Of a stretch of 64,000 nt of DNA, positions 35,445 through 44,270 are shown in pieces. The notes below the pieces were generated by a model, which was not told the origin of the DNA, made no database searches, and saw only the letters and a program-made list of their open reading frames with translations. The first letter of the stretch is position 1, and each line of letters begins with the position of its first letter. Both the position numbers and the translations under genes were made by a program. The stretch covers positions 1 to 64,000 of the forward strand of contig NZ_VLKH01000012.1 of assembly GCF_007830175.1 (NCBI RefSeq), in the 5' to 3' direction. The stretch comes from Sedimentibacter saalensis. Lineage in GTDB: Bacteria; Bacillota; Clostridia; Tissierellales; Sedimentibacteraceae.

Positions 35445-35798
35445 TCATCTCATATACTTTTTGCCCCACATGCACAGTTCTGTCAAAATACCTTCTAATG
35501 ATTTTCCCTTTTCAGTAGTTATATACTCAACTTTAGGCGGAATTGTTGGATATGATGTTCTTTCTATAAGCCCATCCATTTCCAGCTTTTTCAATTCCTG
35601 AGACAGCATTTTGTGACTTATTTTGGGTACGGATTTTTTTAGCTGCCCATACCTTATGGGCTGAGACTTCAATATATGCCATAAAATTATTGCCCTCCAC
35701 TTGCTTCCTATTACAGTCATGGAAAACCCTATAGAACAACTAAAATCTTTTTGTTTCTTTTCCTGATCCGGAAACTTTTCCAATACATTTATGTCCAT
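35445..35798 (-). CDS. HxlR family transcriptional regulator
   Basis: A 117-residue winged-helix regulator. It has the HxlR pattern: a Cys near the N terminus (FSCSIGFSMTVIGSKW), LWHILKSQPIRYGQLKKSVP, ISHKMLSQELKKLEMDGLI and the wing YPTIPPKVEYITTEKG. The single early Cys is the type used for thiol or electrophile sensing in relatives such as HypR/YodB. It is divergent from the phzF-like gene, which it probably controls. AGAGGG precedes the ATG. Confidence 0.9.
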   Translation of the reverse strand: MDINVLEKFPDQEKKQKDFSCSIGFSMTVIGSKWRAIILWHILKSQPIRYGQLKKSVPKISHKMLSQELKKLEMDGLIERTSYPTIPPKVEYITTEKGKSLEGILTELCMWGKKYMR

Positions 35799-35820
35799 AT
35801 TAACCCTCTTTCAAAATGGT

Positions 35821-35846
35821 AAGTAACTGAGTAAAAAGTGCGTACT
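35821..35846. promoter_or_regulatory. HxlR-type operator between hxlR and phzF
   Basis: AAGTA (35821-35825) and TACTT (35842-35846) flank an A-rich centre with GAGTAAAAAGT, matching the general HxlR-type pattern of spaced GTAC/AGT half sites. Confidence 0.5.
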
Positions 35847-35930
35847 TGTAAAATTTAGAAATTACTCTATAATTAATAATATAATATTATTAATTGTTTA
35901 GATTATAACACTTAATGGGAGCGAATTAAA

Positions 35931-36830
35931 ATGAAAAAATACAATTTATACCAAATTGATTCATTTACAAAGGAAAAATTCACCGGAAATCCTGCAGGAG
36001 TAATAACAAATGCTGATGGATTAACTGAATTACAAATGCAAAAAATTGCAAGAGAGTTAAATAATTCTGAAACTGCCTTTATTTTTTCTTCTGACAGTGA
36101 ATTCTACGATGCTCATATACGCTTTTTTACTCCTACAAGTGAAGTTCCCATATGCGGACATGCAACAATTGCAGCTCATTATGCAAGAGCTGTTGAAAAT
36201 AAGTTAAATAGTGCCGTAATCCATCACAAGACAGGCGCCGGGATTTTGCCTGTTGAAATATTTAAAGATGAAAATGACTACAAAATAACCATGACCCAGG
36301 GAAAAATTGAATTTGGTACCATTCTAAGCGGTAATGAGAAGGAACAGCTATTAACAGCTTTAGGAATAACTAATCAAGAATTGTTGAATAACCACCCTGT
36401 TCAAATTGTATCAACAGGTCATTCAAAAGTCTTAGTCGGCATTAATAACCCTGAAATACTTCATGGTCTCAAACCGAATTATGAAATGCTTGTGAAACTT
36501 AGCGACATGATAAAATGCAATGGTTACTATGTATATACCATCAATCCTGATGATGATTTTTTAATTCATGGAAGAATGTTCGCACCTGCAATTGGCATTA
36601 ATGAAGATCCTGTAACAGGCAATGCAAATGGACCTTTAGGTGCATACTTGGTTCACCATAATCTTGTTAAACATAACAACTCCATGTTAAAGTTTAAGGC
36701 TAAACAAGGCGAAGCCATTGGTCGTACAGGAATAATTGAAGTAAGTGTAAAAATTGAAGATCAGAATCCGGTAGAAGTAGCTATTTCTGGAGAGGCGGTC
36801 ATTGTATTTCATACCGAAATAACTATTTAA
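35931..36830 (+). CDS. PhzF family isomerase/epimerase
   Basis: A 299-residue member of the PhzF/diaminopimelate epimerase fold. The N-terminal lobe has IDSFTKEKFTGNPAGVI, LNNSETAFIF (catalytic Glu in the SET motif), and VPICGHATIAAHY; the second lobe has GRMFAPAIGINEDPVTGNANG. Family enzymes isomerise small carboxylic acids by proton transfer without cofactors; most bacterial copies are not in phenazine pathways. AGCGAATTAAA with a GGGAG site precedes the ATG. It is divergent from hxlR. Confidence 0.9.
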   Translation: MKKYNLYQIDSFTKEKFTGNPAGVITNADGLTELQMQKIARELNNSETAFIFSSDSEFYDAHIRFFTPTSEVPICGHATIAAHYARAVENKLNSAVIHHKTGAGILPVEIFKDENDYKITMTQGKIEFGTILSGNEKEQLLTALGITNQELLNNHPVQIVSTGHSKVLVGINNPEILHGLKPNYEMLVKLSDMIKCNGYYVYTINPDDDFLIHGRMFAPAIGINEDPVTGNANGPLGAYLVHHNLVKHNNSMLKFKAKQGEAIGRTGIIEVSVKIEDQNPVEVAISGEAVIVFHTEITI

Positions 36831-36859
36831 TGTTATTTGACGAGTAATTTTTTTCAAAA

Positions 36860-36910
36860 ATGGACGGTTCAAGTAGTAGTGACTTGCCACAGAGAACCGT
36901 CCCCTATGGT
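36860..36910. repeat. GGGGACGG REP-like repeat, copy 6
   Basis: ATGGACGGTTC and GAACCGTCCCCTATGG are inverted ends. It fills the space between the convergent phzF-like and DUF2200 stop codons. Confidence 0.65.
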
Positions 36911-36922
36911 TCATGCAATAAA

Positions 36923-37273
36923 TTATTTACGCAAAATTTTCTCCATGGATTTTCCTTTTGCTAACTCATCGATTAGCTTATCCAGGTAGCGAATTTCTTG
37001 CATAGTTGGTTCTTCAATGTCTTCCACCCGGACACCGCAGACAACGCCTTTGATCAGTCCACGTGAAGGATTAAGCTTTGGAGCTTCCGCAAAGAAGGTT
37101 TCAAAATCAGTTTGTTTTTCCAGCTGAGCCTCAAATCCTTCCTGTGAATATCCTGTCAGCCAACGGATTATTTCATCGACTTCTGCCTTCGTACGTCCTT
37201 TTTTTTCCGCTTTCGTAACATAATGTGGATAGACACTTGCAACACTCATTGTATAAATATTATGTTTGGCCAT
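36923..37273 (-). CDS. DUF2200 family protein
   Basis: A 116-residue cytoplasmic protein of the DUF2200 family, function unknown. Recognised by [18 protein letters not shown] at the N terminus, [14 protein letters not shown], and a [25 protein letters not shown] block followed by a short helical tail. The ATG at 37273 is preferred because GGAG lies six bases before it; the ATG two codons earlier is too close. Transcribed alone. Confidence 0.8.
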   Translation of the reverse strand: MAKHNIYTMSVASVYPHYVTKAEKKGRTKAEVDEIIRWLTGYSQEGFEAQLEKQTDFETFFAEAPKLNPSRGLIKGVVCGVRVEDIEEPTMQEIRYLDKLIDELAKGKSMEKILRK

Positions 37274-37349
37274 ATACATCTCCGTTTGTATTTTTCTTTT
37301 ATTATAACACTAAAACCATTAAAAATCATGATTTGAGGGGGTAAATATT

Positions 37350-38201
37350 ATGATAATTTACAAAACTTGTACCGATGTTACCATGAATGAAATATTCGCT
37401 GCTTTTAGTCTTGGATTTTCAGACTATATAGTTCCATTGAAAATGAGTCAGAATGTCTTTGAAAGCAGATTTTTTGGACCTGAAGGCAATTCATTAAATC
37501 AATCCATTATTGCTCTTGATAATGAGCTTCCGGTAGGTATAATTCTTGGAGGCATACGATTTTTTGACGGTCTTAAGACAATGCGCTGTGGCACTCTTTG
37601 CATTGCCCCTGAATACCGAGGCTGTGGAATCAGCAATAAACTGCTTGAAATGCATAAATCATCTGCAGTTAATGAAAGGTGCAAGCAGTTATTTCTTGAG
37701 GTAATAAAAAGTAATGAGAGGGCCGTTAAATTTTATGAAAACTGCGGTTATACAAAAGTATATGATTTAAAATACTACTCAGGAACTATTAAATCCATGC
37801 ATTTTTCAAAAGATTCACATCCTTACATCATAAAAAATATATCATTTGAAAAAATAGATGACTTTAGAAAAACACTTATGGACTGCCACATAAATTGGCA
37901 AAGCGATACACCTTTTTATGCTATGAGCACAAATGAAGCTTATTTCGCAGCTTATGAAGGTAATAAAGAAATTGCTTATATTGCCATGAGCTCACAGGGC
38001 AAAATTAACTTCCTCTGGGTCGACCCAGCGTACCGCAATCAAGGTCTTGGCAGCAGCATGGTTCAAAAGGCTGCTCAAATGCAAAATGCTGAAAAGTGTA
38101 CAATATGTATTCCTAATAATTCTTCTCTGGAAGGATTTTTAAGAAAGCAGCAATTCCAGAAAGAACCAATTGAGCAATATGAAATGTACTTACCTCTATA
38201 G
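37350..38201 (+). CDS. GNAT N-acetyltransferase with two GNAT domains
   Basis: A 283-residue protein with two acetyltransferase folds. The first (about 1-150) has LCIAPEYRGCGISNKLLE followed by AVKFYENCGYTKVYDL; the second (about 160-283) has FLWVDPAYRNQGLGSSMVQ. Both acetyl-CoA loops look usable (RGCGIS, RNQGLGS). Substrate unknown. GGGGGTAAATATT precedes the ATG. It ends at a strong terminator and converges with the M20 amidohydrolase gene. Confidence 0.88.
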   Translation: MIIYKTCTDVTMNEIFAAFSLGFSDYIVPLKMSQNVFESRFFGPEGNSLNQSIIALDNELPVGIILGGIRFFDGLKTMRCGTLCIAPEYRGCGISNKLLEMHKSSAVNERCKQLFLEVIKSNERAVKFYENCGYTKVYDLKYYSGTIKSMHFSKDSHPYIIKNISFEKIDDFRKTLMDCHINWQSDTPFYAMSTNEAYFAAYEGNKEIAYIAMSSQGKINFLWVDPAYRNQGLGSSMVQKAAQMQNAEKCTICIPNNSSLEGFLRKQQFQKEPIEQYEMYLPL

Positions 38202-38260
38202 GTTTTTGTGCGTAAAATTGAAAAGTTCCATTTAATTAGCAGGACTATCTTCACAAATAA

Positions 38261-38296
38261 AAAAGGACTGAGCACTTTCATTGTCTCAATCCTTTT
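38261..38296 (-). terminator. Terminator for the M20 amidohydrolase
   Basis: AAAAGGACTGAG (38261-38272) and CTCAATCCTTTT (38285-38296) pair with one mismatch; T-run follows on the minus strand. Confidence 0.7.
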
Positions 38297-38301
38297 CGGC
38301 C

Positions 38302-38340
38302 GCTTAATCTGATGCTCAAGCACTCAGATTAAGCATTTTT
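38302..38340 (+). terminator. Terminator for the double-GNAT gene
   Basis: GCTTAATCTGA (38302-38312) and TCAGATTAAGC (38324-38334) are perfect arms followed by ATTTTT. Confidence 0.85.
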
Positions 38341-38350
38341 ATTTATGATG

Positions 38351-39673
38351 CTATCCTTCAAATATTTCCACGTTATCTACACTTTCCAAGAACTTCAAAT
38401 ACTCCTCTTTTGTCATTGCTGGTGTGAAATTGCCAAGTATAGCATTTGCATTAGCTGCATCACCATACAACAGATCAACAACAGTTAAAGCCATTGCTTT
38501 GGCAGGCATTATGTAAGCCTTCTCTTCATCTATGGTTTCAAAATCACGAGTGTGAAGACTTCCCTTTACTCCCCCAATCATTGGGTGAATAGCAGGCATT
38601 ATGTGAGATACGTCTCCTAAATCAAAGGACCCTGTAAAATCTCCACCCTGGATTATTTTGTCTTCAGGTATGCCTAATAATAATAAGTTATTCTTGAACA
38701 GTTGATCAAATTCCGGATAATTTAAAATTGGGAGATATCCTGGTATGCTTGTAATTTCAACTTTAGCTCCTACAGCCATAGCTCCGGCTTTTAAAGCTCT
38801 GTCAACCTTATAATTTGAGTCTATCATTGCATTTATTGTCCTTGCTCTTACGTAGGATTCCATTTGCACATCGTCAGGAACTGAATTTACTATGTTGCCT
38901 CCCTTTGTGATTATTGGATGTACTCTCACTCTGTCAGAATCTTTGAACGTTTCTCTTTGTGCATGAATGTTATTTATGGCTAATGAAGCAGCATTCAAGG
39001 CATTTATGCCGTCTTCGGGAGCTGAACCCGCATGAGACTCTTTTCCTATGAATCTGACCTTTTTACCTATAAAACCATTGCTTACCGGTCCTATTAATGC
39101 ATCATTGTCACCCATGTCAGAAGAATGGAACATCATTGCCATATCCACATCATCAAAACAACCTTTTTTTATCAGCTCTTGCTTACCACCAAAATATGTG
39201 AGCTTGCCTTCTACCCTTAACTTATCTCTATATTCCAACTCAACAAATTCTTCAGCCGGAGTTGCAATCACGGAAACATCTCCTGCCAGTTCACTAAGTA
39301 TTCCGCTTTTGACAAGCCCTAAAGCAGCTCCTAACATTCCGCCTACTTGGTTGTTATGGCCGCAGGCATGTACTGCTCCGGTTTCAACTGCATCTTTGTG
39401 TGTAACACATGAGATTGCATCAAGCTCTCCTAATATAGCTACCGTAGGGCCTGGTTTTCCACCTTTTAAAACCGCCTTACATCCCGTAACAGCAATATTT
39501 TCTTCCACCTCTAGTCCTAGCTCTTTAAGAAATCTAACAACTGTACCTGTTGATTTAAATTCTTTATAACCAAATTCCGGTGTAGAGTAAATCTCTCTGC
39601 CGGTTTTTATGACAAGTGCTTTGTTGTCCTCTATTGCTTTAACGACCTTTTCTTTCAATTCGTTAATATTCAT
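38351..39673 (-). CDS. M20 family amidohydrolase (AbgB-like)
   Basis: A 440-residue di-metal amidohydrolase of the M20D group, near the p-aminobenzoyl-glutamate hydrolase subunit B. The metal site appears in HACGHNNQVG (with Asn where many M20D members have Asp), ATPAEEF, the MFHSSD segment, and a late His in SLHTRDFE. The dimerisation lid (about 195-310) has KESHAGSAPEDGINALNAA. It should release an amino acid from an N-acyl conjugate. AGGAGGAGTAT precedes the ATG. Single-gene unit. Confidence 0.87.
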   Translation of the reverse strand: MNINELKEKVVKAIEDNKALVIKTGREIYSTPEFGYKEFKSTGTVVRFLKELGLEVEENIAVTGCKAVLKGGKPGPTVAILGELDAISCVTHKDAVETGAVHACGHNNQVGGMLGAALGLVKSGILSELAGDVSVIATPAEEFVELEYRDKLRVEGKLTYFGGKQELIKKGCFDDVDMAMMFHSSDMGDNDALIGPVSNGFIGKKVRFIGKESHAGSAPEDGINALNAASLAINNIHAQRETFKDSDRVRVHPIITKGGNIVNSVPDDVQMESYVRARTINAMIDSNYKVDRALKAGAMAVGAKVEITSIPGYLPILNYPEFDQLFKNNLLLLGIPEDKIIQGGDFTGSFDLGDVSHIMPAIHPMIGGVKGSLHTRDFETIDEEKAYIMPAKAMALTVVDLLYGDAANANAILGNFTPAMTKEEYLKFLESVDNVEIFEG

Positions 39674-39835
39674 ATACTCCTCCTATATTAATTATGTTTT
39701 ATAAAATCTATTGACAGCAAGTTTTCACTGCTTGCACCTTGACCGTCTCCATTTTACATTAGCATTTGATAATAACGTTCTCATTCCATTATAGCATAAA
39801 TTTTCCTATTTAGTACAAAAGAAAGCGCTACATTT

Positions 39836-39876
39836 AAAAATGGGACAGTGTTTTGATTTCAATCAAAACCGTCCCA
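39836..39876 (-). terminator. Terminator after valS (GGGAC-type hairpin)
   Basis: TGGGACAGTGTTTTGATT and AATCAAAACCGTCCCA pair across a short loop, with T-run on the minus strand at 39836-39840. The GGGACGG end hints that it derives from the dispersed REP-like family. The rest of 39674-39965 shows nothing else. Confidence 0.65.
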
Positions 39877-39965
39877 TAAGTGTTATTTGAACAAGAATTA
39901 AATTTTATTTAAAGCATTTGCGGTTCACTTCAGCGGTCATTGTAAAATTTTAGGCGCTGAACTTA

Positions 39966-42341
39966 TTAACTGTGATTTGCTACAGAAATTTTTATATTCT
40001 TTGCTCTGCAGCAAGCCTTTATATCACTTATAGTTTGTTTAAATAACTCAGCAAATTTATCATCAGTATTTATGACAACCTCTTCAATTTCTGTCTTCAT
40101 TGACAGAGCATTTTCAGACTTATACTTTCTTGTTTCAGTAATAATGTCCTTTAGTTTTTCTCCAAAAATGATAATTTCATCGTCAACAGATTTTTCAGTT
40201 TCCCATTGAAGCTTGTGCAGTGAAATACTGTTCTCATACTTCCTGAAAAATTCCTGATAAATATATTCTGTTATATGTGGAACATATATGGCATAAAGCT
40301 TCAATATATTCAGCATGCAATAATATAGGGCATATTGTGCTGATTGACGCTCTTCATAACCATGTATCTCCGGTTGATATAAACGCTCTTTGACAATTTC
40401 AATGTAGTAATCACATAAGTCCTTCCAGAAAAAATCATCAATTTCATGTCTGGCTGGTCCGATTTCATATTGGTCAAGGAACTTTCTTGCATTCATGGTA
40501 GTTTGTGTACATCTATCGATTATCCACCTGTCTACAGGCATTAAATTTACATGAGCATTGAGGTTAATGTCCTGCAAATGAGATATTGAAAACTTTGAAG
40601 CATTCCACAGCTTTGTGATAAACCTTTTTGCTATGGTTAATTCATCAATTGAAAAAAACGTATCTGATCCAAGCTTGGAATTAGCAGCCCAATATCTTAT
40701 AACATCAGCAGAGTGGTTTTCAATGATCAATTTTGGCGAAAACTCTGAGTTGCTCTTTGACTTGCTGATTTTTTCTCCTTTTTTAGCAAGAACAAAACCA
40801 CAAATCATTATATCCTTCCATGGAATCTGGCCCGTATGGTAGAGGCTTTTAACTATGGTATAAAATGCCCATGTGCGTATGATTTCATGAGCCTGTGTCC
40901 TCAAACTCATTGGTAATAGCATATCTGAAATATCATTTTCTTCATCCCATTTTGCATTTATTTGAGGGGTAACTGATGAAGTAGCCCATGTGTCAAAAAC
41001 AGATGTCTCAGGTACAAACTCATCACACCCGCAGGAACAAATTTTTCCGGGCTTGGTTTCAATAGGATTTACCGGCAGCATTTCTTCATCTGCAATTATA
41101 ACATTACCACAATTTTTACAATACCATATTGGGAAAGGAACACCAAAGTAACGCTGGCGTGATATACACCAATCCCACTTAAGATTTTCAACCCACAATA
41201 AATATCTGTTTTTCATGTGTTGAGGATACCAATTGATTTCATCAGCAGCTTTTAAAAACAGTTCCTTATTGGTAAGAATATCTATATACCACTGTTTTGA
41301 CGGTATAATTTCAATTTCCTTACCACAACGCTCATGAACAGAAACTGTGTGTGTGATGTTTTCTGAATCTATAAGAAATCCATTTTCTGAAAGAAGATTT
41401 ATTATATGTTTCCTGGCTGCTAAGACCTTTAACCCTCCTATTAATGGAACACTTTCACCTATTGTACCATCAGGCAGAATAACCTTACGATAAGGCAGTT
41501 TATGAGTTTCATACCACTCAACATCCGTGCTGTCACCAAATGTTGCACACATTACAACACCTGAGCCTTTATCAATACTAGCTTTTTCGTCTGCCAATAC
41601 AGGAATTTCATAATCATATAAAGGAACAGTGGCATTTTTGCCGATATATTTAATATATCTGTCATCCTTCGGATTTACAAACAGACAAACACAGCCATAT
41701 AACAACTCAGGTCTTGTTGTAGCAACCAATAATTTTTCTTCGCCTACCTGAAAATTAACATAATTAAAAGTAGTTTCTTTTTCAATGGTTTCTAACTCTG
41801 CCTGGGCAATGGAAGTTTGACATTCCGTGCACCATAAAACAGGAGACTCTTTCATATATGCCTTTTTATCCTTCAAGAGTCTGATAAAGGACTTTTGTGA
41901 TATTCGCTGTACCATAGGATTAATGGTTTCATATTGAAGAGACCAGTCAACTGAAAAGCCCAAAGACTGCCACAAATCTTTAAACTCTTTTTCATATTTT
42001 GAAGAGGTTACAACACATCTTTTAATAAATTCACTTCTCGGAAGATTTTTTGCAATGATACCCTCATCTTTTTCAACCAATCTTTCTGTTGGCAAACCGT
42101 TGTCATCAAAACCAAAGGGATAAAAAACATTGTAGCCTTGCATACGCTTAAAACGTGCTATCATTTCAGCCTGTGTATAGGAAAATATGTGTCCGATGTG
42201 CAGGCTGCCGCTAACAGTAGGTGGCGGAGTATCAATAGAATAAATTTCATTTTTACTCTCATAGTCAAAACTGTAGATAGAATTTTCATTCCAAAAGTTT
42301 TGCATTTCTTTTTCAACTTGCTTAAAATCATAGTTTTTCAT
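39966..42341 (-). CDS. valS: Valyl-tRNA synthetase, short form
   Basis: A class I synthetase charging tRNA-Val. HIGH is at 48-51 (GSLHIGHI) and the KMSKS loop reads KISKSKSN. Zinc-ribbon-like cysteines occur in LWCTEC and in CKNCGN...CSCGCDEF. At 791 residues it lacks the C-terminal coiled coil of the ~880-residue bacterial enzyme and resembles the shorter archaeal-like branch found in some anaerobes. A T-box leader with a GUA valine specifier lies upstream, separated from the ATG by a 126-base dispersed repeat. AGGAGGTTACC precedes the ATG. Confidence 0.92.
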   Translation of the reverse strand: MKNYDFKQVEKEMQNFWNENSIYSFDYESKNEIYSIDTPPPTVSGSLHIGHIFSYTQAEMIARFKRMQGYNVFYPFGFDDNGLPTERLVEKDEGIIAKNLPRSEFIKRCVVTSSKYEKEFKDLWQSLGFSVDWSLQYETINPMVQRISQKSFIRLLKDKKAYMKESPVLWCTECQTSIAQAELETIEKETTFNYVNFQVGEEKLLVATTRPELLYGCVCLFVNPKDDRYIKYIGKNATVPLYDYEIPVLADEKASIDKGSGVVMCATFGDSTDVEWYETHKLPYRKVILPDGTIGESVPLIGGLKVLAARKHIINLLSENGFLIDSENITHTVSVHERCGKEIEIIPSKQWYIDILTNKELFLKAADEINWYPQHMKNRYLLWVENLKWDWCISRQRYFGVPFPIWYCKNCGNVIIADEEMLPVNPIETKPGKICSCGCDEFVPETSVFDTWATSSVTPQINAKWDEENDISDMLLPMSLRTQAHEIIRTWAFYTIVKSLYHTGQIPWKDIMICGFVLAKKGEKISKSKSNSEFSPKLIIENHSADVIRYWAANSKLGSDTFFSIDELTIAKRFITKLWNASKFSISHLQDINLNAHVNLMPVDRWIIDRCTQTTMNARKFLDQYEIGPARHEIDDFFWKDLCDYYIEIVKERLYQPEIHGYEERQSAQYALYYCMLNILKLYAIYVPHITEYIYQEFFRKYENSISLHKLQWETEKSVDDEIIIFGEKLKDIITETRKYKSENALSMKTEIEEVVINTDDKFAELFKQTISDIKACCRAKNIKISVANHS

Positions 42342-42361
42342 GGTAACCTCCTAGAATTTTA

Positions 42362-42487
42362 CGAACACAAAATCACAGTCTCGTTCACCAAATTATTTAC
42401 TCGCTATCGCTCATATAATTTGGGAACTCGTTGCGGTTGACCTACCGCCATTTTTCAGGAAAAACATCTGAAAAATGGGGTTAGGGC
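42362..42487. repeat. Double-hairpin repeat, copy 2 (inside the valS leader)
   Basis: The inverted, diverged relative of 10090-10194: CGAACACAA at one end, GGGTTAGGGC at the other, and hairpin arms CATTTTTCAGG/CTGAAAAATG. It lies between the T-box terminator and the valS ribosome site, so every full-length valS transcript carries it. Confidence 0.75.
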
Positions 42488-42491
42488 ATAC

Positions 42492-42775
42492 AAAAAAGTC
42501 CGCCTTAAGCTTATGCTCAGGGCGGACTGTATGCGTCCGTGGTACCACCTAAATTCAGATTACTCTGCACTCTGTCAGTACGGGATAAAATATTATCAGA
42601 TACTGCTTTCCTTTTAACGGTGGAAATTTCCGTTGAAGCCTACTAAGATTATATCTTTTCAGTTCACAGCTCAAAGGCTACTTCCATACTTACTTCACGA
42701 AGATTCTCACCAACCATCTTCTCTCTTTGCTTCAAGTGAGTATGTACTCCTCCTCATCAACGCCAATTTGTTCGT
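42492..42775 (-). promoter_or_regulatory. T-box riboswitch leader of valS
   Basis: On the minus strand: a stem I helix formed by CATACTCACTT and AAGTAAGTATG, the S-turn AGTA, a specifier loop GAA-GTA-G with the valine codon at 42679-42681, and the T-box core TGGTACCACG (around 42537-42549). An intrinsic terminator follows, with AGTCCGCC/GGCGGACT arms and a T-run at 42492-42528. Uncharged tRNA-Val should favour the antiterminator and raise valS expression. Confidence 0.92.
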
Positions 42776-42860
42776 GTTCGTTTTATATCATAATATTTTA
42801 TTATATTCAAAATGTCAATATTTATAATCACTTTTTTAATTAAAATTTTATTTCATTGTA

Positions 42861-43577
42861 TTAGCACAATTCGTCTTTGTGCTTGTGCTTTTTGTATACT
42901 CCTCCATGATAACAAATATAAGTATCTGCATCATAATCTAATATCTTTGAAATAGATTTGTTTGCATTCTCCACATCTAATGTAAACTGCGGGTTTGCAA
43001 TGACAAGCTGATTATTTTCCAATGCAGCAGCATCACCTGTTATAAGAGTTTTTTTATTTTTTATGTACAGAGATATGTGACCGGGAGTGTGACCGGGAGT
43101 ACCTACTATTTCACAACCACCGCACCAGTTCATAACTTCTCCGTCATGTACAAATTCATCGACCTCGACTGTCTTAACGCTTTTGAGAATGTCACAGAAA
43201 GCTCTTCCAAATTGCTTCTGTTCTTCATTTAAAGTACTTTGCAACGATTCTGCCTGTTCTAATCTCAATGACTTTTTTTCTCCTGAAATATATGGAGCTT
43301 CAATTTCGCTTGCAACGATTTTCACATCAGGATATTTGTGTTTAAAGTCTGCCAAAGCTCCCATATGGTCGTGATCATGATGTGTAATTACAATTTTAGT
43401 AAGTTTATTGCAGTCTAAATTTTCTGTCCTCATGGCATCTTCAATTATAGACATAAATCCTGTATATCCGCAATCAACAAGAATCATTTCATTTTTATCT
43501 CTTAATACTACTGGATGGATAGTACCCTCCATATCTCCAAATTTATAGTTAACATTTAATACAATTATATTTTCCAT
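42861..43577 (-). CDS. Metallo-beta-lactamase fold hydrolase
   Basis: A 238-residue MBL-fold enzyme. Metal ligands: HHDHDHMG (about 63-70), GTPGHTPGH (about 163-171), TGDAA, and a C-terminal YHGG His. The general glyoxalase II-like architecture covers thiolester hydrolases, lactonases and others; no substrate can be assigned. AAGGAGACGATATT precedes the ATG. Single gene after the valS leader, no tight linkage. Confidence 0.87.
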   Translation of the reverse strand: MENIIVLNVNYKFGDMEGTIHPVVLRDKNEMILVDCGYTGFMSIIEDAMRTENLDCNKLTKIVITHHDHDHMGALADFKHKYPDVKIVASEIEAPYISGEKKSLRLEQAESLQSTLNEEQKQFGRAFCDILKSVKTVEVDEFVHDGEVMNWCGGCEIVGTPGHTPGHISLYIKNKKTLITGDAAALENNQLVIANPQFTLDVENANKSISKILDYDADTYICYHGGVYKKHKHKDELC

Positions 43578-43688
43578 AATATCGTCTCCTTATTAAGTAT
43601 CACTTTATGCTCTGAGTACCCCCCGTCCCTGAGATTGTGGATGAATTTCAACCACCAAAAGCTCTTCCGTTATAAACCACCTAAGTGA

Positions 43689-44168
43689 TCAAGTCCTTTT
43701 TTTCATCATCAAATATGTAACAACTCCAGGAACAAACATATCTGGAATAGGTCCAATCTCTTGATAGCCTAGGGCTTTGTATAATCCGATGGCCTCTGTG
43801 CTAAAATCATCTACACATAGGAAGAGTTTATCCGACTTATCCTGAATAAATCCGATTTCCTCGAATAAACTCATCATTTGTTTACCAATTCCTTTTCCTC
43901 GTACTGCTTTTTTCACAGCCAATACATGCAGAAACGGAAACCAATGGAATATCCCATTAAGAATAATCCATGCAAAACCAACACATTGCCCTTCTTCATC
44001 TATTGCAACGTAAATTTCTCTTTTATCAAAGCCTTCTTTTAAGAGTCTTTGTCCAATATATTGGTTATTTGAGTCTAAAAAATACTTCTGACCCAGGATA
44101 GAATTCTCCAGAATGCTGGCACAGTCCTCTAGATGTTCATAGTTTCCTTTTATAATGGATATTTCCAT
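43689..44168 (-). CDS. GNAT family N-acetyltransferase
   Basis: A 159-residue acetyltransferase. The acetyl-CoA site is clear in VLAVKKAVRGKGIGKQMMSLFEEIGF, followed by LYKALGYQEIGPI, the usual C-terminal strand. The start at 44168 is chosen because AAGGAG lies seven bases upstream; an ATG five codons earlier overlaps that site. Acceptor unknown. No close neighbour on the same strand. Confidence 0.85.
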   Translation of the reverse strand: MEISIIKGNYEHLEDCASILENSILGQKYFLDSNNQYIGQRLLKEGFDKREIYVAIDEEGQCVGFAWIILNGIFHWFPFLHVLAVKKAVRGKGIGKQMMSLFEEIGFIQDKSDKLFLCVDDFSTEAIGLYKALGYQEIGPIPDMFVPGVVTYLMMKKRT

Positions 44169-44270
44169 GTGACACTCCTTCATTTATTTGATCTTTGTCA
44201 TGATACATTTGTTAGTTAGTTATTCTATGTCTGGTACTGGATTTGAAGTTACAAACACTAACTTTGCAGC

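Noticed and set aside
39048-39569. 173-codon frame antisense to the M20 amidohydrolase
   Set aside because: Long, but opposite a clear enzyme gene with metal-site motifs; Pro/Ser/Thr-rich shadow translation.
43612-43640. CCCCCCGTCCCTGAG as another REP-like copy
   Set aside because: Only one short end is present and no partner arm can be found.
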